Part shown: positions 37,955-47,268 of the stretch, in pieces
How positions within the stretch are numbered: position 1 is the stretch's first letter
Layout of the letters: each line of letters begins with the position of its first letter
DNA from: Oscillospiraceae bacterium
GTDB taxonomy: Bacteria; Bacillota; Clostridia; Oscillospirales; Ruminococcaceae
DNA length: 48,186 nt
Direction of reading: 5' to 3'
Assembly (NCBI GenBank): GCA_019423755.1
Contig: JAHZAU010000019.1
Span: forward strand, 1 to 48,186
Made by a program: the position numbers and the translations under genes
The notes under the pieces: model-generated
What the model saw: the letters and a program-made list of their open reading frames with translations, nothing else
What the model was told of the DNA's origin: nothing
The model's database searches: none

Positions 37955-40261
37955 ATGGATTACAGCAAAGAATTTGCCGCCGAACAGGCCTACCTGGAAA
38001 AGACCCAGGACTTTATCACCCGCAGCCTTTCCCAGGAGGAGGCCATCCTTTCGGAGGAAAAGGACAAGATCATCGACGCCCGCAAGGATATGTGGGAAAA
38101 CGTCTCCTTCAAAGGGGGCTTCAACAACGTGGTGGAGGCCAACCAGGCCCTGGAAGCCATCCAGGTGCGGGCCGCCAGCTACGACGCCGCCCACCAGCGG
38201 GCCCAGAAGTATCTGCGCGCCCGCCAGAACCCCTACTTTGCCCGGGTGGACTTCGCCGAGGGCAGCTGGCCGGCCGAGCCCATTTATATCGGCCTTTCCA
38301 CCCTCATGGACGAGGACAGCTACGAGACCTTCGTCTACGACTGGCGCGCGCCCATCAGCTCCATCTTCTATCAGTTTGAGACCGGCCCGGTGCATTATCA
38401 GGCTCCCTCCGGCCAGATCAGCGGCACCATGACCCTCAAGCGCCAGTTCGACATCCGGGACGGCAAGCTCAACTACTTCTTCGACTCGGACGTAAACATC
38501 CAGGACGAGATGCTGCGCGCCGCCCTTTCCCAAAACGCCTCCCCCACCATGCGCTCCATCGTGGAGACCATCCAGCGCCAGCAGGACAGCATCATCCGCG
38601 ACACCCAAAGTGAGCTGCTCATCGTGCAGGGGGTGGCCGGCAGCGGCAAGACCTCGGTGGCGCTGCACCGGGTGGCCTTCCTCATGTACCAGGGGGTTGC
38701 CGGGAAGCTGGCCGCTCATAACATCCTCATCCTCTCCCCCAACAACCTTTTCGGCAGCTACATCGCCAATGTCCTGCCCGAGCTGGGGGAACAGAACGTC
38801 CGCAGCCTGACCTTTGAGGACCTGTACCACCGCCTTTGCGGCGACGGGCTGGTACTCTCCCCCCGCAGCGCCCTGCTGGAAGAGATGGTCACCGCTCTGC
38901 AGCCCCGGAGAGAGTTCCTCCACCGGCTGCAGGACTTCCAGGCTTCCGGCGTCTTTACCGCCATCCTGGACCGTTGGCTTGGGTATGTGGCCCGGCGGCT
39001 CATCCCCTTTGAGGACCTGTGGTACAACGGCCGCATCCTCATGACCCGCCAGGAGATGCGGGAGTTCCTGCTGTCCTCCAACCGCTCCCTCCCCATCCAG
39101 ACCGCCCTTTCCCTACTGGAAAAGCGCATCTGGGAGCTGGTGGCCCGGGAGCGCAAGGAGCGCCGTCTGCCCCGCCTGCGGGCCTTTGTGCGCCCCATGC
39201 TGGAGCACCAGTACGACTACGAAAAGTTCGGCCGCCTGCTTTCCATCAAGGAATGCGGCCGCCTCAAGCGCCAGGTGCGCGCCTTCACCACCGTCCAGCC
39301 GCTGGCCCTTTACCGCCTCCTGCTGGAGACCCCCAGCATGATGCAGCGCCTGGGCAAGGGTTTGGCCCTGCCGGAGGAGCTGGAAGACTTCCGCCGGGAA
39401 ATGCTGGCCGCCCTGCCCTCCCCCGGCGACGGCAAGACCCTTTGCTACCGGGACGCCATGCCGCTCCTTTACCTGCACGCCCGACTCAACGGCTGCTCCA
39501 GCTACAACGACATCCGCCAGGTGGTGGTGGACGAGGCCCAGGACTACGACGCCATCCATTATCACATCCTGCGCCAGCTGTTCCCCCGGGCACGCTACAC
39601 CGTCATGGGGGACATCAACCAGACCATCGAAAAGACCGCCGGTATGGACTCCTACGAGGCCCTGCCCCAGATCTTGAACAAGCAGTCCTGCTGCACCATC
39701 ACCTTGGACAAGGGCTTCCGCTGCTCGGCGGAGATCAACAGCTTTGCCCAGCGCTTCCTGGCCCAGGATATCCCCATGGAGATCTTCGACCGCCACGAGG
39801 AGCCGCCGGTGCTGCAAGGCTGCGACAGCCCCGAAGCGCAGGTCCAGGCCATCCTGGACGCGGTGGAACGCTGCCGCCAGGCAGGGCTTGCCTCCATCGG
39901 CATCCTCTGCAAGAGCCAGCAGCGCTGCCGGGAGCTTGGCAAATTGCTGCAAGGCAAGCTGGACTTCACCCTGCTGGACACCTCCCGCCGGGACGGCTTT
40001 GCCGGGGTGATGCTCATGCCCATCTACATGGCCAAGGGCCTGGAATTCGACGGCGCCATCCTCTGCGACGCCAGCGCCGAAAGCTACAACACCCCCCACG
40101 ACAAGAGGCTGCTGTACATCGCCTGCACCCGCGCCCTGCACCGGCTGACGATCCTCTGGACCGGGGAGCCCTCCGCCTTCCTGGCAGAGCCCGTCCCTGC
40201 CGCCCCTGCCGCAGAAAAAGCCCCCCGCCGGGGCCGCAAGCCCAAAAACCTGCAGAAATAG
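37955..40261 (+). CDS. helD: RNA polymerase recycling motor HelD
   Basis: This 768-residue UvrD/Rep-like superfamily 1 ATPase frees stalled RNA polymerase from DNA and is close in length to Bacillus HelD (774). An N-terminal coiled region (1-90) with YLEKTQDFITRSLSQEEA forms the arm that enters the polymerase channel. Walker A is GVAGSGKTS at about 226, and Walker B is VVDEAQDYD at about 526. The C-terminal AKGLEFDGAILCDA and RLLYIACTRALHRL are motifs V and VI. The end is basic (RRGRKPKN). ATG at 37955 has GGAGGGATACC upstream. It stands alone. Confidence 0.95.
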   Translation: MDYSKEFAAEQAYLEKTQDFITRSLSQEEAILSEEKDKIIDARKDMWENVSFKGGFNNVVEANQALEAIQVRAASYDAAHQRAQKYLRARQNPYFARVDFAEGSWPAEPIYIGLSTLMDEDSYETFVYDWRAPISSIFYQFETGPVHYQAPSGQISGTMTLKRQFDIRDGKLNYFFDSDVNIQDEMLRAALSQNASPTMRSIVETIQRQQDSIIRDTQSELLIVQGVAGSGKTSVALHRVAFLMYQGVAGKLAAHNILILSPNNLFGSYIANVLPELGEQNVRSLTFEDLYHRLCGDGLVLSPRSALLEEMVTALQPRREFLHRLQDFQASGVFTAILDRWLGYVARRLIPFEDLWYNGRILMTRQEMREFLLSSNRSLPIQTALSLLEKRIWELVARERKERRLPRLRAFVRPMLEHQYDYEKFGRLLSIKECGRLKRQVRAFTTVQPLALYRLLLETPSMMQRLGKGLALPEELEDFRREMLAALPSPGDGKTLCYRDAMPLLYLHARLNGCSSYNDIRQVVVDEAQDYDAIHYHILRQLFPRARYTVMGDINQTIEKTAGMDSYEALPQILNKQSCCTITLDKGFRCSAEINSFAQRFLAQDIPMEIFDRHEEPPVLQGCDSPEAQVQAILDAVERCRQAGLASIGILCKSQQRCRELGKLLQGKLDFTLLDTSRRDGFAGVMLMPIYMAKGLEFDGAILCDASAESYNTPHDKRLLYIACTRALHRLTILWTGEPSAFLAEPVPAAPAAEKAPRRGRKPKNLQK

Positions 40262-40263
40262 AT

Positions 40264-40306
40264 AAAAAAACGCTCCTGCTTCACCATGAGACAGGAGCGT
40301 TTTTCT
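40264..40306. terminator. Bidirectional terminator between helD and GNAT gene
   Basis: AAAACGCTCCTG and CAGGAGCGTTTTT form the stem; 35 of about 38 positions match the terminator at 35317-35354. Confidence 0.88.
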
Positions 40307-40320
40307 GTTTCTTTTTGGGG

Positions 40321-40788
40321 TTAAAGGATCTGTTCCATACCGATCTTCTGGGGCTTGAGGCCGCAGGCTTCGTAAAACCGGCGGGCGCTTTCGTTGCAGT
40401 ACCAGACGTTGAGGGTCACGTTGTAGCAGCCGATCTTTTTGGCATAATCCAGCACGAATTCATAAAGCCGCTTCCCCACATGCTGGCCCCGGACGGCCTC
40501 GTCCACGCACAGGTCGTCGATGTACAGGGTCTTGATGTCGGTCATGATGTTGTGGCCAATATGCTGCTGCAGGATGCAGAAGGCGTAGCCCCGCACCTGG
40601 CCGTCCTCATCGGTCTCCACGAACACCGGGCGGCTGTCGTCGGCAAGAAGCTCCTCCAGCTCCGGGTCGGTGTATTTTTTTGCATTCCCTCGGAACAGGT
40701 CCGGGCGGCCGTTGTGGTGGACCTCCAACACCTGGCAGAGCAGGCGGTCGAGGGCGGGGATATCCTGGTTGGTTGCGCGGCGTATCAT
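40321..40788 (-). CDS. GNAT family N-acetyltransferase
   Basis: This 155-residue enzyme has the GNAT core: IRRATNQDIPALDRLL at the start, IDDLCVDEAVRGQHVGKRLYEF with the acetyl-CoA loop RGQHVGK near 105-111, and NVWYCNESARRFYEACGL near the end. The acceptor is unknown. ATG at 40788 was chosen because AAAGGGG lies upstream and the MIRRAT beginning is typical of the family; a longer frame from 40824 has no good ribosome site. It converges on helD and stands between terminators. Confidence 0.86.
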   Translation of the reverse strand: MIRRATNQDIPALDRLLCQVLEVHHNGRPDLFRGNAKKYTDPELEELLADDSRPVFVETDEDGQVRGYAFCILQQHIGHNIMTDIKTLYIDDLCVDEAVRGQHVGKRLYEFVLDYAKKIGCYNVTLNVWYCNESARRFYEACGLKPQKIGMEQIL

Positions 40789-40875
40789 ATGGCATTTGCC
40801 CCTTTCTTCTGCATAAAAATTCATCCCTCTTATGATAGCACAGCCCCCCGCGAAAGAAAAGGCCCTTTTCCCCAA

Positions 40876-40913
40876 AACAAAAGCCACCCCCCGCTTTTGG
40901 GACAGGGGGTGGC
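40876..40913 (-). terminator. Terminator of the hrcA-grpE-dnaK-dnaJ operon
   Basis: GCCACCCCC and GGGGGTGGC form the stem. On the minus strand it is followed by TTTTGTTTT. Confidence 0.85.
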
Positions 40914-40938
40914 AGAATGGGGCATATTTTCGGGACCG

Positions 40939-42096
40939 TTAGTCCTTCATAAAGTCCTTGAGCTTGTCGAAGAAGCCTTTGCGTTTGCGGTAGTTTTTAT
41001 CGGAGGACAGGCTGTCGAACTCCTTGAGGGCTTCCTTCTGCTTCTGGCTCAGGTTGGTGGGCACCTCGATGTTTACCCGGACATACTGGTCGCCGCGGCC
41101 ACGGCCGTTGACGTAGGGAATGCCCTTGTTGCGCAGGCGGAACACCGTCTGCGGCTGGGTACCTTCGGGGATGTTGTATTTGACCTTGCCGTCGATGGTG
41201 GGCACGGTGACCTCGTCGCCCAGCACCGCCTGCGGGAAGGTGATGGGGATCTCGCACCAGACGTCGAAGCCGTCGCGCTCAAACAGCGGGTCGGGGCGGA
41301 CGTTGGCGGTGACGTTGACATCGCCGGCGGGGCCGCCGTTGATGCCGTGGTCGCCCTGTCCGCGCAGGACGAAGGTCTGGCCGTCGTCGATACCGGCGGG
41401 GACATCCACTTCGACCTTGACGCTCTTGCGTACCCGGCCCATGCCCTTACAGGCTTCGCAGGGGGTCTTGACGATCTTACCGGTACCGGAGCACTTGGCG
41501 CAGGTCTTCATGGTCTGTACCACGCCGAAGGGGGTGCGCTGCTGTACCCGCACCTGGCCGCTGCCGTGACAGTCGGGGCAGGTCTCGGGCTGGGTGCCCT
41601 TGGCGGCGCCGGTGCCGCTGCAGCTTTCGCAGCGGATGAGCCGCTGGAAGCTCAGCTCCTTCTTGCAGCCCTTGGCGGCTTCCAGGAAGGAAAGGTTCAC
41701 GCTGATGTTGATGTTGTTGCCCCGGATAGGCCCGTTGGGGTTCCGGGTCCGGGTGGAGCCGCCGAAGCCGAAGCCGCCGCCTCCAAAGAAGCTGTCGAAG
41801 ATGTCGCCCATATCGAAGCCGCCGAAGTCAAATCCGCCGGCTCCGGCGCCGCCGCCGTAGTTGGGGTCTACCCCAGCGTGGCCGAACTGGTCATACCGGG
41901 CGCGCTTCTGGGAATCGGACAGCACGGCATAGGCCTCGTTGACCTCTTTGAACTTGGCTTCCGCCTCTTTGTCCCCCGGGTTCAGGTCCGGGTGATACTG
42001 CTTGGCCAGCTTCCGGTAAGCCTTCTTCAGCTCATCGTCGGAGCAGCCCTTCTGCACACCCAGTACTTCATAATAATCTCGTTTGGTTTCCGGCAC
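40939..42096 (-). CDS. dnaJ: Chaperone DnaJ (Hsp40)
   Basis: This 385-residue type I Hsp40 activates the DnaK ATPase and delivers substrates. The J domain (1-70) has YHPDLNPG with the HPD triad, then a Gly/Phe-rich part (GGGAGAGGFDFGGF), then the zinc domain with four CxxCxGxG repeats (CESCSGTG, CPDCHGSG, CAKCSGTG and CEACKGMG), then the substrate domain. Length fits the family. ATG at 42096 begins 191 bases after the dnaK stop. It is the last gene of the heat-shock operon. Confidence 0.97.
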   Translation of the reverse strand: MPETKRDYYEVLGVQKGCSDDELKKAYRKLAKQYHPDLNPGDKEAEAKFKEVNEAYAVLSDSQKRARYDQFGHAGVDPNYGGGAGAGGFDFGGFDMGDIFDSFFGGGGFGFGGSTRTRNPNGPIRGNNINISVNLSFLEAAKGCKKELSFQRLIRCESCSGTGAAKGTQPETCPDCHGSGQVRVQQRTPFGVVQTMKTCAKCSGTGKIVKTPCEACKGMGRVRKSVKVEVDVPAGIDDGQTFVLRGQGDHGINGGPAGDVNVTANVRPDPLFERDGFDVWCEIPITFPQAVLGDEVTVPTIDGKVKYNIPEGTQPQTVFRLRNKGIPYVNGRGRGDQYVRVNIEVPTNLSQKQKEALKEFDSLSSDKNYRKRKGFFDKLKDFMKD

Positions 42097-42185
42097 AATA
42101 TCACCCGCTTCTCCCGCAGCGCCGGTTTTTCAGCTGCCTGCGGGGCTTTCCTGTTAGTCTATGGATTTTGCCTCAAACCGGCCAA

Positions 42186-42215
42186 TAAGGCCTTGGGAAT
42201 CGCTCCCAAAGCCTT
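42186..42215. other. Hairpin between dnaK and dnaJ
   Basis: AAGGCCTTGGGA and TCCCAAAGCCTT can pair with one or two mismatches. It may reduce read-through or set relative dnaJ levels; no T tract follows. Confidence 0.35.
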
Positions 42216-42287
42216 ACCGGTTGGGCCGGTGGGACGGCCGGACCGCGTCCGGCGCCCGCCTTTGCTCGTTATGAATGGGGATAACGA

Positions 42288-44150
42288 CTATTTGTTGTCG
42301 TCTACTTCTTTAAAGTCCGCATCCACATAGCCGTCGTTGCCGGTGGAACCGCCGTTGCCGGGGTTCTGGCCGCCGAAGCCAGCGCCCATGTCCGGGCCAG
42401 GCTGGCCAGCCTGCGGATTTGCGTTCTGGTAGAGTTTTGCAGATACGTCGTAGAACTTCTTCTGCAGCTCTTCCTGTTTTGCCTTGATGGCATCCAGGTC
42501 GTTGCCTTTGAGGGCTTCCTTCAGGTCGTTGAGCTTGGTTTCCAGCTCGCCCTTGTCAGCAGCGTCGATCTTGCCGTCCAGCTCTTTGAGGGTCTTTTCG
42601 GTCTGGAAGACCATCTGGTCTGCGCCGTTGCGGATATCCACAGCCTCACGCTGTTTCTTATCAGCCTCAGCATACTGTTCAGCCTCTTTGACAGCCTTGT
42701 CGATATCGTCCTTGGACATGCTGGTGGAGGAGGTGATGGTGATGTTCTGCTCCTTGCCGGTGCCCAGGTCCTTGGCAGATACGTGAACGATGCCGTTGGC
42801 GTCGATGTCGAAGGTTACCTCGATTTGAGGAGTACCTCTCATAGCGGGAGCGATGCCGTCCAGACGGAACATACCCAGGGTCTTGTTGTCGCGGGCCATT
42901 TCACGCTCGCCCTGCAGGACATGGATATCAACGGAGGTCTGGTTGTCGGCTGCGGTGGTGAAGATCTGGGACTTCTTGGTGGGGATGGTGGTGTTGCGCT
43001 CGATGATCTTGGTGCAGACACCGCCCAGGGTCTCCAGGCCCAGGGACAGAGGAGTAACATCCAGCAGCAGCAGGCCCTTGACCTCGCCGCCCAGAACGCC
43101 TGCCTGGATGGCAGCGCCGCTGGCCACGCATTCATCGGGGTTGATGCCCTTGAAGGGGTCTTTGCCGGTGATGCGTTTTACGGCTTCCTGAACAGCGGGG
43201 ATACGGGTGGAACCGCCTACCAGCAGGACCTTGTTCAGCTCGGAAGCGGACAGACCAGCATCGCTGAGAGCCTGGTTTACCGGGCCCATGGTAGCGTCTA
43301 CCAGGTCAGCAGTCAGCTCGTTGAATTTGGCGCGGCTGACGGTCAGGTCGAAGTGTTTCGGGCCGGTCGCGTCAGCGGTGATGAAGGGCAGGTTGACGTT
43401 AGCCTGAGTCATACCGGACAGCTCGATCTTGCACTTCTCAGCAGCTTCTTTCAGACGCTGCATCGCCATCTTATCGGTAGAAAGGTCGATGCCGTTTTCT
43501 TTCTTGAACTCGTCGACGAAGTAGTTGATCAGTCTCTGGTCGAAGTCGTCGCCGCCCAGGTGGTTGTTACCGGCAGTAGCCAGAACTTCCTGTACGCCGT
43601 CGCCCATCTCGATGATGGAAACATCGAAGGTACCGCCGCCCAGGTCGTATACCATGATCTTCTGGTCGTTTTCTTTATCTACGCCGTAAGCCAGAGCAGC
43701 GGCGGTAGGCTCGTTGATGATACGTTTGACCTCCAGACCGGCGATCTTGCCTGCGTCCTTGGTGGCCTGTCTCTGAGCGTCGGTGAAGTATGCGGGAACG
43801 GTGATGACCGCTTCGGATACGGGCTCGCCCAGGTAAGCTTCGGCGTCGGCTTTCAGCTTCTGCAGGATCATTGCAGAGATCTCTTGGGGAGTGTAAGCCT
43901 TGCCGTCGATGGTAACTTTATAGTTGGTGCCCATCTCTCTCTTGATGGAGCTGACGGTGCGGTCTGCGTTGGTGACAGCCTGACGTTTTGCTGCCTGGCC
44001 GACGATACGCTCACCGGTCTTGGAGAAAGCGACCACAGACGGGGTGGTTCTTGCGCCTTCGGGATTGGGGATGACGACGGCTTCGCCGCCCTCCATAACT
44101 GCTACACAGGAATTGGTTGTACCAAGGTCGATACCAATGATCTTACTCAT
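42288..44150 (-). CDS. dnaK: Chaperone DnaK (Hsp70)
   Basis: This 620-residue Hsp70 has the nucleotide-binding motifs IIGIDLGTTNSCVA (3-16), VYDLGGGTFDVSI and LVGGSTRIPAVQ, then the linker region GLLLLDVTPLSLGLETLGG and the substrate-binding domain. The C-terminus has a Gly-rich stretch and ends VDADFKEVDDNK, close to the EEVD-like ends of bacterial DnaK. Length is typical. ATG at 44150 follows TTTTGGAGGTAATGG. Third codon positions hold more T and A than in most neighbours, as expected for a highly expressed gene. Confidence 0.98.
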   Translation of the reverse strand: MSKIIGIDLGTTNSCVAVMEGGEAVVIPNPEGARTTPSVVAFSKTGERIVGQAAKRQAVTNADRTVSSIKREMGTNYKVTIDGKAYTPQEISAMILQKLKADAEAYLGEPVSEAVITVPAYFTDAQRQATKDAGKIAGLEVKRIINEPTAAALAYGVDKENDQKIMVYDLGGGTFDVSIIEMGDGVQEVLATAGNNHLGGDDFDQRLINYFVDEFKKENGIDLSTDKMAMQRLKEAAEKCKIELSGMTQANVNLPFITADATGPKHFDLTVSRAKFNELTADLVDATMGPVNQALSDAGLSASELNKVLLVGGSTRIPAVQEAVKRITGKDPFKGINPDECVASGAAIQAGVLGGEVKGLLLLDVTPLSLGLETLGGVCTKIIERNTTIPTKKSQIFTTAADNQTSVDIHVLQGEREMARDNKTLGMFRLDGIAPAMRGTPQIEVTFDIDANGIVHVSAKDLGTGKEQNITITSSTSMSKDDIDKAVKEAEQYAEADKKQREAVDIRNGADQMVFQTEKTLKELDGKIDAADKGELETKLNDLKEALKGNDLDAIKAKQEELQKKFYDVSAKLYQNANPQAGQPGPDMGAGFGGQNPGNGGSTGNDGYVDADFKEVDDNK

Positions 44151-44201
44151 AATCCATTACCTCCAAAATATCCAAAAACATTCTTTGTGATACAAATTTA
44201 A

Positions 44202-44753
44202 TTAGTTTGCTACCTTTACCATAGCGTACCGGATGACCCGGTCGCCCAGGCGGTAGCCCTTCTGCAGCACCTGGACGATGACGTTTTCGCCATAGGCTTC
44301 ATCCTCCACGTGCATGACGGCGTTGTGCAAGCTGGCGTCGAAGGTCTCGCCTTCCTTGCCGATCTCCTCCACCTTCAGCTCGCCCAGGGTGTGGACCAGG
44401 GAATCGAAGATCATCTCCATTCCCTTTTTGAAGTTGGGGTCGGCGCATTCGCTCTGCATCGCCCGCTCAAAGTTATCCAGCACCGGCAGGAAGCGTGCCA
44501 CCGTGTCGGCCTGCGCCTGCGGGTAGATGGAATCCTTTTCCTTCTGGGTGCGCTTGCGGTAGTTATCGTACTCCGCCAGGGTGCGCAGCAGGCGGTCGTT
44601 GGCTTCGGCCAGCTGCTGCTTGGCCTGAGCCAGCTCGTCGGGAGCTTCCTCCTCTGCGGGGGCCGCTTCCTGCGTGGCTTCCTCCTGCTTTTCCTGGAGT
44701 TCCTCCTCCGGGAGGTCCTCCTGCTGTTTCTTCTTCTTTTCCGGCACAGCCAT
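44202..44753 (-). CDS. grpE: Nucleotide exchange factor GrpE
   Basis: This 183-residue protein speeds release of ADP from DnaK. An acidic, Glu/Gln-rich N-terminus (1-55) leads into a long coiled coil (LAQAKQQLAEANDRLLRTLAEYDNYRKRTQKE, abbreviated), and the C-terminal beta domain has VEEIGKEGETFDASLHNAVMHVED and VIVQVLQKGYRLGDRVIRYAMVKV (abbreviated), the family signature. Length is normal. ATG at 44753 has AAAGGAGAATGGCTG upstream. It sits between hrcA and dnaK, as in most Firmicutes. Confidence 0.97.
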   Translation of the reverse strand: MAVPEKKKKQQEDLPEEELQEKQEEATQEAAPAEEEAPDELAQAKQQLAEANDRLLRTLAEYDNYRKRTQKEKDSIYPQAQADTVARFLPVLDNFERAMQSECADPNFKKGMEMIFDSLVHTLGELKVEEIGKEGETFDASLHNAVMHVEDEAYGENVIVQVLQKGYRLGDRVIRYAMVKVAN

Positions 44754-44809
44754 TCTCCTTTCGGGATGTTACTTTCTATCTGGCTCCGGACCTGCCGGAG
44801 TGGATGGTG

Positions 44810-45838
44810 TTACGATTGTTGGAAGGTGCTGCCCAAAAGCTCGCCCAACGTCCTGGCGAAGTAGTCCAGGTAGGGCACCAGGTTGGAATAGGGCAGCCGC
44901 ACCGGACCAACGAGTCCGATGCTCCCGCAGCGGCTCCCGCCGATATCGAACCGGGCGAAGGCCACGGAAGCGGTGGAAAGCTCGGGGCGGTTGTTTTCCT
45001 TGCCCACGGTAATGTGGATGGCTCCCGGCCCGTGGGGAAGCAGCTCCAGCACCCGGTGTTTGTCTGCCAGAAGGAGCAGCAGGTCGCCAGCTTCTTCCTT
45101 CATCTCCGGCTGCCGCAGGAGGTTTACTTCTCCTTTGGTGTAAAACTGGCCGCCGTAGATCTCCTGGCAGAGATCATAGATGGAAGCCAGCAGGGAGGTG
45201 AACATCTGGGAATATTCTCCCAGGGCAAAGGCCACCGAGTTGATGTAGCTTTGGGAGATCTCCTGCAGCGTCCGCCCTTCCAAACGGGAGTTGGCGAAGC
45301 TGGTGAAGAACTCGCACACATTGGGCGTCACCTGGAACATGACCCGGCAGACCCGGCTTTTGATCACGCCGTTGGACGCGATGACCATGATGATCACCGT
45401 CCGCTGTGCCGCCGGGATCAGCTCGATGCGCTGCACCCGCACGGCGTCGGGGGTACTGGTGGCGGCGATGGCCGCGCAGCCGGTACGCTGGGCCAGCAGG
45501 TCCGCCGCGTCGGCCAGCAGCCGGTCCGGGTCCGGGTTCATGACGTTGAACATGGCCTGGATCTCCGCCTGCTGGGACGGGGAAAGGGGTTCCTGCTGCA
45601 TCAGATGGTCGATGTAATACCGGTAGCCCATGTGGGACGGTACCCGGCCAGCCGAGGTGTAGGGCTGCTCCAGCATCCCCATTTCGAACAGCGCCGCCAT
45701 ATCGTTGCGGATGGTCGCCGGGGAAACGCTGATGTCCAGCAGCTGGGAGATCCGTTTGGAGCCAACCGGCTCTCCCGTCAAGGTATATTCCTCGATGACA
45801 GCCTTCAAGACCTTCTGTTTTCGAAAATCCAGTTCCAC
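44810..45838 (-). CDS. hrcA: Heat-inducible transcription repressor HrcA
   Basis: This 342-residue repressor binds CIRCE and represses the chaperone operon; GroEL usually supports its activity. The N-terminal winged helix contains FRKQKVLKAVIEEYTLTGEPVGSKRIS and SPATIRNDMAAL, both diagnostic. The C-terminal part has the GAF-like and dimerisation domain ending SNLVPYLDYFARTLGELL. I chose GTG at 45838, because AGAGG lies 8 bases before it and family members begin MELxxRK; an ATG two codons upstream touches the ribosome site. CIRCE lies just upstream. Confidence 0.96.
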   Translation of the reverse strand: MELDFRKQKVLKAVIEEYTLTGEPVGSKRISQLLDISVSPATIRNDMAALFEMGMLEQPYTSAGRVPSHMGYRYYIDHLMQQEPLSPSQQAEIQAMFNVMNPDPDRLLADAADLLAQRTGCAAIAATSTPDAVRVQRIELIPAAQRTVIIMVIASNGVIKSRVCRVMFQVTPNVCEFFTSFANSRLEGRTLQEISQSYINSVAFALGEYSQMFTSLLASIYDLCQEIYGGQFYTKGEVNLLRQPEMKEEAGDLLLLLADKHRVLELLPHGPGAIHITVGKENNRPELSTASVAFARFDIGGSRCGSIGLVGPVRLPYSNLVPYLDYFARTLGELLGSTFQQS

Positions 45839-45860
45839 TGTCATCACCTCTTTTTTATCT

Positions 45861-45887
45861 TTAGCACTCTATATCCCCGAGTGCTAA
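45861..45887. promoter_or_regulatory. CIRCE element
   Basis: TTAGCACTC (45861-45869), 9 bases, GAGTGCTAA (45879-45887) is a perfect match to the HrcA operator consensus. It lies between the -10 box and the hrcA start. Confidence 0.98.
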
Positions 45888-45891
45888 ACAT

Positions 45892-45920
45892 AATATACCC
45901 CGAAACCCCCGCCCTGTCAA
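45892..45920 (-). promoter_or_regulatory. Sigma-A promoter of the hrcA operon
   Basis: On the minus strand a perfect TTGACA (45915-45920) and TATATT (45892-45897) are 17 bp apart, with CIRCE directly downstream. Confidence 0.85.
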
Positions 45921-46068
45921 GGGGTTTCATAAATTGTTCAAAAACTATTCTCGTTCTTTCTCATTTTGCCCGGGCTTTGGCGAAGTAATCGACTTTTTCT
46001 TTCCTTTTGACGGCGTTTGTGCTACACTAAAAGCAGTTTCATCCCAACAAAAAGGAGCCTTCTTCTTT

Positions 46069-47262
46069 ATGCGCATCTCCCGACCGCAGGTGTACTACCT
46101 GCTTACCATCCTTTTTTCCGTACTGTTTTTATGCTGGGGCGCCTCGGTGTCCATCCCTGGGGCCAACCTGTTCCGCAACGAGGCGGAGATCGTCTCCATC
46201 CCCTGCCAGGTCACCGAAATCACCCTGGACAAGACCGATATGGGGGAGCTGGGCGCCGGTTCTGGCAACTACTACCTGGAGCGCACCCTGGTGTTTGACG
46301 GCATCGCCCTGGGCGGCGAGCAGAAGGGCCAGACCATCCAGGCGGTGCAGATCATCGACAACCTGAGCGGCGCCGCCGTCTACCCGGTGGAGCCGGGGGA
46401 CAAGATCTTCCTCTACCCGCTGCAGGAACCTTCCCACGGCGCCATGTGGCAGGCCGGAGACTACTACCGCTCCCCGGCGCTGGGCTGGCTGGGGGCCCTT
46501 TTCCTGGCTGGGCTCATCCTCTTCGGGCGCAAAAAAGGGGTGAACACCATCCTTTCTCTGGTGTTCACCTGCCTGGCCATCTTTGTGGTCTTCGTCCCGG
46601 CTATCCTTTCAGGCTATAACCCCTACCTGGTGTCGCTGGGCATCTGCGGCTTTGTCATCGCCATGACCCTGAGCCTGGTCAGCGGTTTTACCCTCAAAAG
46701 CCTGGCCTCCGCCCTGGGCTGCGCCGGGGGCGTGCTCACCGCCGGGCTGCTGACCCTCCTTTGCACCCACCTGCTCAAGCTCACCGGCATGGTGGACGAC
46801 ACCTCGGTCTATGTCTCCCTTTTAAATGAGGACCACCCCATCGACATGCTGGGCATCCTCTTTGCCGCCAACATCATCGGCGCCATGGGAGCCACCATGG
46901 ACGTGGCCATGTCCATCTCTTCCTCCCTCCACGAGCTCAAGGAAAAGGCCCCGGGCCTGGGCTTCGGGCAGCTGTTTGCCTCGGGGGTGAACATCGGCCG
47001 GGACATTATGGGCACCATGTCCAACACCTTGATCCTAGCCTATATCGGCAGCTCCCTTTCCACCGTGCTGCTGTTTGCTTCCTACCAAAGCTCCCTGATG
47101 CAGCTGCTCAACCGGGAGGCCATTGTCATCGAGATCCTCCAAGCCCTCACCGGCAGCATCGGCATCCTCTGCACCATCCCCATCTCCGCCTGCATCGCCT
47201 CCCTGCTTTACCGTCCGCTTTCCGCCCCGGCCCCCGCGCCGGAGCCTGCCGCAAAGGAGTGA
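46069..47262 (+). CDS. YibE/F family membrane protein
   Basis: This 397-residue protein has an N-terminal membrane anchor (about 8-28), an extracytoplasmic domain to about 140, and then about seven helices. Family segments include GRKKGVNTILSLVFTCLAIF, NIIGAMGATMDVAMSISSS and GRDIMGTMSNTLILAYIGSSL (abbreviated to their cores). YibE/F proteins are widespread in Firmicutes and of unknown function. ATG at 46069 has AAAGGAG 11 bases upstream. The extended -10 TGCTACACT lies about 40 bases before it. The next gene begins 6 bases after its stop. Confidence 0.9.
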   Translation: MRISRPQVYYLLTILFSVLFLCWGASVSIPGANLFRNEAEIVSIPCQVTEITLDKTDMGELGAGSGNYYLERTLVFDGIALGGEQKGQTIQAVQIIDNLSGAAVYPVEPGDKIFLYPLQEPSHGAMWQAGDYYRSPALGWLGALFLAGLILFGRKKGVNTILSLVFTCLAIFVVFVPAILSGYNPYLVSLGICGFVIAMTLSLVSGFTLKSLASALGCAGGVLTAGLLTLLCTHLLKLTGMVDDTSVYVSLLNEDHPIDMLGILFAANIIGAMGATMDVAMSISSSLHELKEKAPGLGFGQLFASGVNIGRDIMGTMSNTLILAYIGSSLSTVLLFASYQSSLMQLLNREAIVIEILQALTGSIGILCTIPISACIASLLYRPLSAPAPAPEPAAKE

Positions 47263-47268
47263 TCGTCT

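Noticed and set aside
39019..42330. Very long plus-strand open frame (1103 codons) across the end of helD and all of dnaJ
   Set aside because: It is an alternative frame of helD and the antisense of dnaJ in GC-rich DNA. The translation is Pro/Arg/Gly-rich with no recognisable domain, and the true genes are certain.
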